From a gamma proteobacterium SCGC AB-629-P17 (GTDB taxonomy: Bacteria; Pseudomonadota; Gammaproteobacteria; PS1; Pseudothioglobaceae), in assembly GCA_000372785.1 (NCBI GenBank), contig KB889757.1, forward strand, positions 124,001 through 188,000: a DNA stretch of 64,000 nucleotides, in the 5' to 3' direction. Within the stretch, counting starts at the first letter, position 1. Every line of letters starts with the position of its first letter. This document shows positions 42,795 through 51,700 of the stretch, piece by piece. Below the pieces are notes generated by a model. The model saw only the letters and a program-made list of their open reading frames with translations. It was not told the DNA's origin and did no database searches. Both the position numbers and the translations under genes were made by a program.

Positions 42795-44660
42795 TTATTG
42801 AAAATTACTAAACAAAACCCTTTTTGTTTTCATTTTTTCGATCTGTGCTACCGTCATTAAACAAGATAGGTAATAAGTACCACCAAATATTAAATCATTT
42901 ATCTCATCATTAGAAATATTATTGACATTAGAAACTGAATAATCAACATTATGGCTATCTAAAAAAGACATAAGCGTATTGGACTTAATACCAAATCCAA
43001 TGCCTTCTGGAATAGTATTTAAATTTTCCTTTGCCCAATCGGGATCAATTTTTGCAACTATTACTCCTACAACCTCTCCCTTTTCATTAATGATCGGACC
43101 GCCACTGTTGCCTGGTTGGAGTGGTGCACTAATTTGAAATTGACTAAAGTTATCATCTGGACCGACAAATTTAGTTATTGATCCTGGTGTTGAACCCACC
43201 TCTGAACTTATTTTTCTACCAAAATCGTGGCCTATTGCTTCAATTTTCATTCGATATTCAGGAGTGCTTAAATGATAGAACTTTTCAGGAATGAAATTAC
43301 CTTTAATTAATGCAAGGTCATTGGTACTATCTTTACCAATAATATCTCCTTTAACTACTTTCATATTTTTATTTTGAATTTCAATAGAAGTACAACCATC
43401 AATAACATGAAAATTGGTTACAACATGGCCCCTGGAAGTAACTGCAAAGCCTGTACCGGAAGCTGCAGCATAAACTTTATTATTTCCAGGTTTTGTTGCA
43501 CAACTATTGCTCTTTTTTGTATAGCCAGAATTGCACTTCCAGCCACTACCAGAAGCGTAGGCATTGGCGGGTAACTTTTTACAACTATTTCTTGTTTTAT
43601 AGTATCCACTTTTACATAACCAGCTAGAGCCATATGCATAAGCGTTTTCTGGAATTTTAATACTTCTCTTTATACAAAGATTACCGCTTTTTTTATAGCC
43701 AGAGTTACATTTCCAACTAGAGCCTAAAGCAGAAGCATTGTTAGGTACTATTACACAAAAATTGCCACTGTTAGTGTAGCCAGAGTTACATTTCCAATTA
43801 GAACCATATGTATGAGCATATGTAGGTACTTTTATACAACCATTACCATCATAATTTTTATAATAGTAAGCTTTGCACTTCCAGCTACCACCAGAAGCGT
43901 ACGCATTAGCGGGCACATCTACGCAATAATTTCCACTTTTTGTATAGCCTGATACGCATTTCCAACTAGAGCCAGATGCGTATGCATTTGCAGGCATTTT
44001 TAAAATACAATGATTACCGCTTTTTGTATAGTCAGAATTGCACTTCCAGCTACTGCCAGAAGCGGACGCATTAGCGGGCACATCTACACAATAATTTCCA
44101 CTTTTTGTATAGCCTGCTTTGCAAGACCAATAATTGCTATTGTAATATGAAAAAGCATTTGCAGGAACCCTAAGACAACCTGTGAGACTACTATTTCTAT
44201 AGTAGTCAGTATTACATATCCAGCTACCATCAGATGCATGGGCATTTGCGGGAATATTGTTACTCGACAAATAACTTGTCGATGACGATCTGTTTAATTT
44301 GTTATACAAATTTTCATTATCATAACTGTTGTTTACTAAAAAAATTTCACAGTTTCTGGCTGATTTTCTACAACCATTAATTGCTGCAGCTTTGGCTTCA
44401 CTTCTGGATGGGTATTGGTATGACCAGTAGACATAGTCAATCGTATATTTATTACCCGATGCATATGTAGAGATAGCTAACGCTTTATGGAATTGCTTAT
44501 GATAATAAGTTGTTATGTATTTAGAATCTAAATCACTACTACAATTTACTTTTTTACAAATTTTTGTAAATGTATCTTTTTCAATGTAAGGAGGTACAGC
44601 TGCATTAGCTGAACTTATTAAACCAAGAGATAGTAGTAAGAGTAGGAGTTTTTTTTTCAA
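42795..44660 (-). CDS. Secreted Cys-repeat + trypsin-like (S1C) serine protease
   Basis: Signal peptide MKKKLLLLLLSLGLISSANA; repeated (V/L/M)PANAxAxGSSWKCxSGYTKSGNYC units; GTGFAVTSRGHVVTNFHVIDGC, NDLALIKG, LQPGNSGGPIINEKGEVVGVIVAK. Confidence 0.88.
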   Translation of the reverse strand: MKKKLLLLLLSLGLISSANAAVPPYIEKDTFTKICKKVNCSSDLDSKYITTYYHKQFHKALAISTYASGNKYTIDYVYWSYQYPSRSEAKAAAINGCRKSARNCEIFLVNNSYDNENLYNKLNRSSSTSYLSSNNIPANAHASDGSWICNTDYYRNSSLTGCLRVPANAFSYYNSNYWSCKAGYTKSGNYCVDVPANASASGSSWKCNSDYTKSGNHCILKMPANAYASGSSWKCVSGYTKSGNYCVDVPANAYASGGSWKCKAYYYKNYDGNGCIKVPTYAHTYGSNWKCNSGYTNSGNFCVIVPNNASALGSSWKCNSGYKKSGNLCIKRSIKIPENAYAYGSSWLCKSGYYKTRNSCKKLPANAYASGSGWKCNSGYTKKSNSCATKPGNNKVYAAASGTGFAVTSRGHVVTNFHVIDGCTSIEIQNKNMKVVKGDIIGKDSTNDLALIKGNFIPEKFYHLSTPEYRMKIEAIGHDFGRKISSEVGSTPGSITKFVGPDDNFSQFQISAPLQPGNSGGPIINEKGEVVGVIVAKIDPDWAKENLNTIPEGIGFGIKSNTLMSFLDSHNVDYSVSNVNNISNDEINDLIFGGTYYLSCLMTVAQIEKMKTKRVLFSNFQ

Positions 44661-44768
44661 AACAAGATATTTAGTGTCAATATAAATTCAGTATATACCC
44701 AGAAGACAGTTAAGGTCAAATCGCAACTTAAATACCTCTCATCATTCTAAAGAAATCAAGCTATATCA

Positions 44769-44924
44769 AGCTTTTTAAGTTTTTATTTAAAAAAAAATGA
44801 AATAAATTTCAATTGGTTCCGTTGTTAAAGTTGAGTAATAGATAAATTTTATTGTTAAAAAACTATTATTAATAACTAGGAGCTAATCATGAGTAACACA
44901 AGCGCACAAATTATAAGTAATACA
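44769..44924 (+). repeat. Promoter/leader inverted repeat, copy B
   Basis: See copy A 39188-39344. Confidence 0.88.
44798..44811. promoter_or_regulatory. 14-bp palindrome TGAAATAAATTTCA, copy B
   Basis: Same operator-like site as copy A in opposite orientation. Confidence 0.5.
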
Positions 44925-45245
44925 AGTGAAGTAAAAGCCAAAGGTTTTATCAAGCAATTAATAGATGGTGATTTTGGACTGGCTAAAACTTACTGGCTAT
45001 ATTTTGTTTTAGGTAGTAATCTACTATGGCTATTATTAATGTTTCCAATATCGTCAAGTTCGTTGGGATTGATAGTGGTTTTTACGTTAGCTGCAATTGC
45101 ATATGATATTGTCGTGTTAACTGGTATATGGAATTCTGCTAGCAGATATACTGGATCGAAGATTTGGTCAGTATTAGCCAAAATAATCGTAGGAGCAAAT
45201 GCTGTTTTTCTTGTATTTGCGGTTATTTTGATGTTCTCAGCATAA
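44889..45245 (+). CDS. Small multi-TM membrane protein (118 aa)
   Basis: MSNTSAQIISNT leader, then hydrophobic helices TYWLYFVLGSNLLWLLLMFPI, LGLIVVFTLAAIAYDIVVLTGIW, IIVGANAVFLVFAVILMFSA. Confidence 0.65.
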   Translation: MSNTSAQIISNTSEVKAKGFIKQLIDGDFGLAKTYWLYFVLGSNLLWLLLMFPISSSSLGLIVVFTLAAIAYDIVVLTGIWNSASRYTGSKIWSVLAKIIVGANAVFLVFAVILMFSA

Positions 45246-45248
45246 ACC

Positions 45249-45335
45249 ATGTCTTTCAAAACAATAAACCTCTTTTTAAACGTTTTAGCAGTCGTAGGAA
45301 TTATTTCGGCTGCTATTACGTTGCTATCAATATAG
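45249..45335 (+). CDS. 28-aa TM microprotein
   Basis: Manual translation MSFKTINLFLNVLAVVGIISAAITLLSI, 3 bp after previous stop. Confidence 0.4.
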   Translation: MSFKTINLFLNVLAVVGIISAAITLLSI

Positions 45336-45400
45336 GGAAAGATCTTTCATTAAAAAAAGGAAATTTTTGGTTTTAAAAATAAATTAATTTTAGGAGAAGA

Positions 45401-47332
45401 ATGATGACAGCAGCTATGTCGGCGTTAATATTAGCAAAACAAAAATCAGGCAAAAAGTTATATATATTTGCCTGGGTAATAGAAGGAATTGCAGCCTTTA
45501 TTGGACTCATGATTGCCTGGTCTATGGGCTTTCAAACCTATCAGTTTTATGTCAATGAATATGGAAGCTTTCCATTAATTAATTTATTTGATCTGGTTCT
45601 TGCTGCATTACCGTTTGTGATGGTTGCATCCGTTGAACTTTTAAAAATACCTTTCTGTAAGCTCATATATCTCAACAGAAGCTTCAAGATTAGAGTTTTG
45701 TTTTCAATAGTTCTTGTTCTTGTGACATTTATAACATTTGAGACCTTAATAACAGGTTTTGAAAGACAATTTAATAATATATCTATACAAGTAAGCGTAC
45801 CGCAACAAAAGTTAGCTGTGCTTACTAAAAAAATTGAATATATTGAAGAATCCATTGAAAATCTTGAAAATACTACAGATGACTCAATTTCTGAAGAAGT
45901 AACACTACAGAGGGAAGAGGCTGCAAAAAGTCGAGACTCTGCTATTGCAACTTTGAATGCACAAAAGGATCAGTATTTAACGATTAGTGGTGGAACTTTA
46001 ATCAAACAAAAAGAACAATTAGAGATTGACTTACAAAGATTGATTGAAGAACGTGATGAGGTCGTTGCTAATCTTGAGTTGCGTGCTGAAGCAACTCGCA
46101 TTTCAAAAGAAAATGAGATCGATAAGATAAAAGAGCGTCGTGATGAGAAAGTTGCCAATACCGAAAAATACTTCACTTCAGTCAGTGAAGAGGAACAGTT
46201 AAATCAATCTCAAATTAGAAAAGCCAACAATGAAACGATTGCAGCATACAGAGTTAAAATTCTCGATCTTGAGGGGTATATAGCTGCATCAAAAGAAGAT
46301 CCATCACTTATGAGTTTTTTCAGTGGTGATATAGGTAAATGGGAAAGAGAAATTATTGCTTTGAATGCAAAAATTGATAAATTACTTGATGAGAATGCAA
46401 AACTTGGTCTAACAACAATTGCAAGTTTAAATGCAGAAATCAATAAAATATTATCCGATGCAGATCTGGAGATTAAAAAGATTGAAGATGAAATTTCTTT
46501 ATCACACTCGAATGAGCTTAAGGATAAGGCAGAAATTGAATCAACCTTTCTCAAAAATAGAAAGGCAAAGTACGATGAACTCTCCGAGATTGAACGTAAA
46601 CAGATCCTAGATTCCAAATACAAAGAAGAGATTGCAAGTATTGATAAACAAATTCAAGAGCGCCAAAAAGCGTACAACGATGAGATTGACAGGATTGATG
46701 ATTTTAGAAGAAATGAAGGTGATAAGTTATCTCAAAAAAGTGATGAGATAGTTCAATTAGAGCGCGATTTAGGTCCATACAAAGATGAGCAATTAGTTCT
46801 TGGTATTGCGATTATGGATGCCTATGAGCAGACTCAAATTTATCGAATTGCTAAGAGTTTTTATGGTTTGGAAGATGGCATCATTATTAGTGAAGAGCAG
46901 ATCTCCTTTGTAGCTAAGATATGGTTTGGATCTCTAGCTGCAATTGTATCGAGTATGGGAATTTTTCTCGCATTTGGTGCATTAATATTTAGGTATGCAG
47001 GTGACGAATATAAAGAGAAGCAAAGATCTGGAGTGATTGGTAGAGCGTTTAGACGAACTCTTGTTGCTAGAAGAAAGAAATATAACGAACCAAGAGTAGT
47101 CACTGAAATCAAAGAGGTAGAGGTGCCTATAGAGGTTATTAAAGAGGTTCCTGTTGACAAAATTGTTACCAAGGAAGTTTCCGTAGAGGTGCCAGTTGAT
47201 AAGGTAGTTATACAAGAGGTTCCGGTTGAGGTGGTAAAGAAAGAAGTCATTCATGTTCCAATTTATTCCAATGACCCTGACCTCATAAAGTTCGGCACAA
47301 CTAAGGTCAAAGACATAATGGATGATGACTAG
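45401..47332 (+). CDS. Multi-TM long coiled-coil protein with C-terminal VEVPV(D/E) repeats
   Basis: Three N-terminal TMs, about 300-aa Glu/Lys-rich coiled coil, fourth TM (IWFGSLAAIVSSMGIFLAFGALIF), tail EVEVPIEVIKEVPVDKIVTKEVSVEVPVDKVVIQEVPVEVVKKEV; no family recognised. Confidence 0.8.
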   Translation: MMTAAMSALILAKQKSGKKLYIFAWVIEGIAAFIGLMIAWSMGFQTYQFYVNEYGSFPLINLFDLVLAALPFVMVASVELLKIPFCKLIYLNRSFKIRVLFSIVLVLVTFITFETLITGFERQFNNISIQVSVPQQKLAVLTKKIEYIEESIENLENTTDDSISEEVTLQREEAAKSRDSAIATLNAQKDQYLTISGGTLIKQKEQLEIDLQRLIEERDEVVANLELRAEATRISKENEIDKIKERRDEKVANTEKYFTSVSEEEQLNQSQIRKANNETIAAYRVKILDLEGYIAASKEDPSLMSFFSGDIGKWEREIIALNAKIDKLLDENAKLGLTTIASLNAEINKILSDADLEIKKIEDEISLSHSNELKDKAEIESTFLKNRKAKYDELSEIERKQILDSKYKEEIASIDKQIQERQKAYNDEIDRIDDFRRNEGDKLSQKSDEIVQLERDLGPYKDEQLVLGIAIMDAYEQTQIYRIAKSFYGLEDGIIISEEQISFVAKIWFGSLAAIVSSMGIFLAFGALIFRYAGDEYKEKQRSGVIGRAFRRTLVARRKKYNEPRVVTEIKEVEVPIEVIKEVPVDKIVTKEVSVEVPVDKVVIQEVPVEVVKKEVIHVPIYSNDPDLIKFGTTKVKDIMDDD

Positions 47333-48664
47333 ATGGCTTCTAAATCATCACCAAAGTCTATCGAGTACGTAGAGAGTAATTTCTCAACACTGAATGCTCA
47401 TGCCGATGGTATTGTAGACAATGAAAGACAACTTTCCAGACTCAAAAGATTTAAGGCCGATCGGGCGTTAATTAAAAATATCTGCATCATTGCTCTTGCT
47501 TTAGGTTTACTCGCGATACTCTTAGCAATTGCCTATAACAGGACACAGGCGCCAGTAATTGAGGTTGTTGAAAAGCCTGTCTATATTGACAAACCTGTTT
47601 ATACGACAATTAAAGTTCCAGATCCAGAGTTGTCACAAGTCATTGAGGTTCCTATTTATATTGAAAAGCAAATAAAGGTACCTATTCAGGTCGGAGCCGT
47701 TACGGATGAGTTTTCATTTTTTCACGAGGAGATCGTAAATAAAGATGGAATCTATAGTGTCACTGTTGGTGCTAGCTATGAAAGCGTTAACAGTCCATAC
47801 CCTGAAGAGCAATGGTGTTATGCTGATGGCACAAAAACAAAAAGTAAGAACGTTAACAATAGAATAAATTTGGCTACAAAATCTGGCACCAAAGCGCCAG
47901 TCTCAAGATCATTTACATCTAAAGATGCTAAAGAGATTGGTGTAACGCTAGAGTCACTTAAAAGTGCTATAAATCATTGTATTTGGTATCCAGCTAAGTC
48001 ACCGATCAACGGTATGGAAGAGGCACCACCTTTCGAGTCTAACCCTGTTCCAAGCGAGCCACCTAGTTCCGGCGGTAAAAGTGGCACTGGTTTTTATATC
48101 AATAAGAATGGCTATCTTATTACCAATCAACACGTAATTGATAGCTGCTCTGCAATATGGATTGATGACGGCAACAGTAAGATAGAAGCCAAAGTGATCC
48201 AACAAAATGAAGGCTTAGATATTGCAGTATTGCAAATTAATAGAAAAACGAATGTTTACGCTATCTTTGGAATGGTAAGAACGGGTGAGGATGTTTTAGC
48301 TCTTGGGTTTCCATTAGGTGACTTATTAGGAGACGAAATCAAAGTAACAAAGGGCGTTATAGCTGCTCTGGTTGGCTATAAGGGCAACAAAGATTATCTT
48401 CAGTTTACAGCTCCAATTCAGCCCGGAAACTCTGGAGGTCCGCTTCTGAATGAGGGAGGATTTGTGGTTGGCATCAATACTGCTAATCTGGTGGGTGAAG
48501 AGTTTCAAAACATCAACTTTGCGATCAAAGGGACCTCTGCATTGAGCTTTTTAGGGCAATACGGAATTGAATTTGAGCATAATGATTATGATGAGGCTAT
48601 TAGTTCAGCTGATATAGCAGAGCAGTCAAAAGAGTTCACGGTAAGGGTACTCTGCTACAACTAA
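47333..48664 (+). CDS. Membrane-anchored trypsin-like (S1C) serine protease
   Basis: One TM (IICIIALALGLLAILLAIAY), VEKPVYIDKPVY...IEVPIYIEKQIKVPI linker, GTGFYINKNGYLITNQHVIDSC, LDIAVLQI, IQPGNSGGPLLNEGGFVVGINTAN. Confidence 0.9.
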   Translation: MASKSSPKSIEYVESNFSTLNAHADGIVDNERQLSRLKRFKADRALIKNICIIALALGLLAILLAIAYNRTQAPVIEVVEKPVYIDKPVYTTIKVPDPELSQVIEVPIYIEKQIKVPIQVGAVTDEFSFFHEEIVNKDGIYSVTVGASYESVNSPYPEEQWCYADGTKTKSKNVNNRINLATKSGTKAPVSRSFTSKDAKEIGVTLESLKSAINHCIWYPAKSPINGMEEAPPFESNPVPSEPPSSGGKSGTGFYINKNGYLITNQHVIDSCSAIWIDDGNSKIEAKVIQQNEGLDIAVLQINRKTNVYAIFGMVRTGEDVLALGFPLGDLLGDEIKVTKGVIAALVGYKGNKDYLQFTAPIQPGNSGGPLLNEGGFVVGINTANLVGEEFQNINFAIKGTSALSFLGQYGIEFEHNDYDEAISSADIAEQSKEFTVRVLCYN

Positions 48665-48753
48665 GAGTGATTCGTTAATAGCTATCTATAATTCGTTTAA
48701 AAATCAACTGAAATAGATCAAAGTTACCCTTAAAGAATAGTAAAAAGATAGTT

Positions 48754-51700
48754 ATGCGAAGCATAATTGTTGTTCTATTATTGATCTATTCATCGTTCTC
48801 TTTAGCAGAAGAGGCCGACCAGACATACTACTGTGACATTAATGCAATTCAAACTAAAGACTTTTCAGAAGATATGCTTGGTTATGAGCAGAGCAACTAT
48901 GAAAAAGTTTTTCCAGAGTGGTTGACAAAGGCTCAAGCTGGTGACAAAAAATATCAGTTCTATGTTGCTAAAACCTATCAATACGGTCAAGGTGTTGCTC
49001 AAAATAAGAAGATAGCGTTAGAGTGGTATACGAAATCCTCAAACCAAGGCTATCCTGTTGCTAAAAATAATCTTTCTTTCTTTTACTCTGATGGTGAAAT
49101 TCTTGAACCAAATCTTGAAAAACACTTTGAATTGTTATGTGATGCTGCAATGGGTGGCCTGTCCTTAGCGACTATGAACATAGCATATTATTACTCAGAT
49201 TTTGTCTACAGCAATGATAAAAGAGTTTTAGATTGGATGTTAAAGGCCTCCTTGCAAGGTAATGCGCGTGCTCAGAATGAATTAGCCTTGTTGTATTTCA
49301 ATGGAAACGGAGGTGCTATAAGGTCAAAAAAAAGTGCCTTTAAATGGGTTCAAGAGTCTGCAAATCAAGGTTATGATTTAGCTCAAAATAATCTTGGATG
49401 GATGTATCAAAATGGTGAAGGTACATCAAAGAACAATAAAAAGGCATTTGAGTGGTATCAAAAATCCGCACTTCAAGGTCAATATGATGCTCAAAATAAT
49501 TTAGGGTTTATGTATGAAAGTGGAACTGGCACGTCAAAGAATTTTAAAAAAGCATTTGAGTGGTATCAAAAATCTGCAATTCAAGGCTATGATATTGCTC
49601 AAAATAATTTAGGCTGGATGTATGAAAATGGGAAGGGCGTGAAAAGAAACTTTGAAAAAGCATTTGAATGGTATCAAAAATCAGCAATACAGGGTTATGA
49701 CATTGCCCAAAATAATTTTGGGAGACTATATCAGTATGGAAAGGGCATACAAAAGAACTTTAAAAAAGCATTTGAATGGTATCAAAAATCAGCAATACAG
49801 GGTAATAATTTTGCTCAAAATAACTTAGGCTTGATGTATGAAAATGGAGTAGGTACATCGGTAAATTATGAATTGGCGTTTGACTGGTATTTAAAGTCAG
49901 CAAAACAAGGCAATGAATCTGCTAATACTAATTTAAATCAAATGTATGAATTGCGTATGGGTTTATTATTAAATGCGGAAAAAGCCTTTGAATGGTATAA
50001 AAAATTTGCTATACAGGGAAATGCAAAGGCTCAAAATAATTTAGGTTTTTTATATGAAGAGGGTAATGGAGTTACACAGAGCTATAAAAAAGCTTTTGAA
50101 TGGTATAGGGCAGCTGCTAATAATGGCAATATATTAGCTCAAATGAGCTTAGGTCTTTTTTATGAATACGGTAAGGGTACTGGATTAAATTATTCAAAAG
50201 CCTTTAAGTGGCATCAAAAAGCAGCTAAAAGTGGAAATGATATAGCACAACATAGTTTGGGCTATTTATATGAAAGTGGTAAAGGTGTTAAACAAGATCT
50301 AAATAAAGCATTTGAATGGTATGTAAAAGCGGCAAATCAAGGAAATAAGCTAGCTAAAGAAAGTATAGATGCCTTGCAATATAAATTTGATAGAAGCAAA
50401 GGAATAGATGAGTGGTTTAAGTGGGTAGAGATGTTTGCAAATTATGGAATTGCTGATGCACAAAATTCGTTGGGATATTTATATGGCATGGGTGAGGGAG
50501 TTGTTAAAGATTATTCAAAAGCAGTTAAATGGTATAAAAAAAGTGCTGAGCAAGGTAATCAATATGCTCAAAGTAATTTAGCGCAATATTATTCAACGGG
50601 CACGGTTGTAGCGAAAGACTTAAAGAAAGCTTTTTATTGGCTTGAAAAGTCTGCAATTCAAGGTAATGCTCAAGCTCAGGTTGAATTAGGACTTATGTAT
50701 AAGAATGGCGTAGGGGTATCTCAAGATCTTAATAAAACAATTGAGTGGTTTGAAAAGGCAGCAAATCAAGGTTTGGCTAATGCTCAAAATAATTTAGGAT
50801 TAATATATTCTTTGGGAGATGGGGTAGAGCAAGATTATGAGAAGGCATTTAAGTGGTATGAAATGTCAGTAAATCAAGGTTTTGCAGGTGCTCAAAATAA
50901 TATGGGAGTTTTATATCAAAATGGACATGGTGTTTTAAGAGACTATAACAAAGCGATTGAATTATATGAAAAAGCTGCTGATCAAGGCTATCCTCCTGCT
51001 TTTTTAAACTTATCAACAATGTATGATCAAGGTCTTGGTGTTGAGCAAGATGAGGATAAGGCAGCTAAATATTATGATAAATATAAAACAAGTGTTTTTA
51101 CAGATGTGCAAACAGACTTATTGTCTTGCCATGAAACATCTTCTTGTGTCGAGTTTAATGAGCGCGAAAAACTAGCTGAAGATAACAATAAAAAGGCTTA
51201 TGAATCCATTCAAGAATTAGAATTACAAGCAAATTTATTTACACAAATATATAAACCTGAGTCTATTGAATTATTAGAAAGTTTGGCGATGCAAGGTGAT
51301 GTGGCTGCACAAAAAAAACTAGGCGTTATTTACTGGTGGAGTCAAAGGGAAGTAAATAAGGAGTTATCCCTTTATTGGACTAAAAAAGCTGCTCAAAAGG
51401 GTGACCCTGAAGCTCAAAACAATTACGGTACTTTTTTTTATAATGGAGAGCTAGTTAATAAAGATCTAGATAGAGCATTTGATTGGTATCAGATGTCAGC
51501 TAATCAAGGAAATGCTTTAGCGATGCAAAACTTAGGTTCTTTTTATTTGCTAATCAATAAAGATATTAACAATGCAATTAAATTTTTAAAAATGGCTTTC
51601 GATAAAGGTGAAATTTCAGCTGCGTGGAGTCTTGGTTATCTTTATATGAATGGTTTAAATGGTAATGAAGTTGATGAAAATTTAGCCTATGAATGGATGC

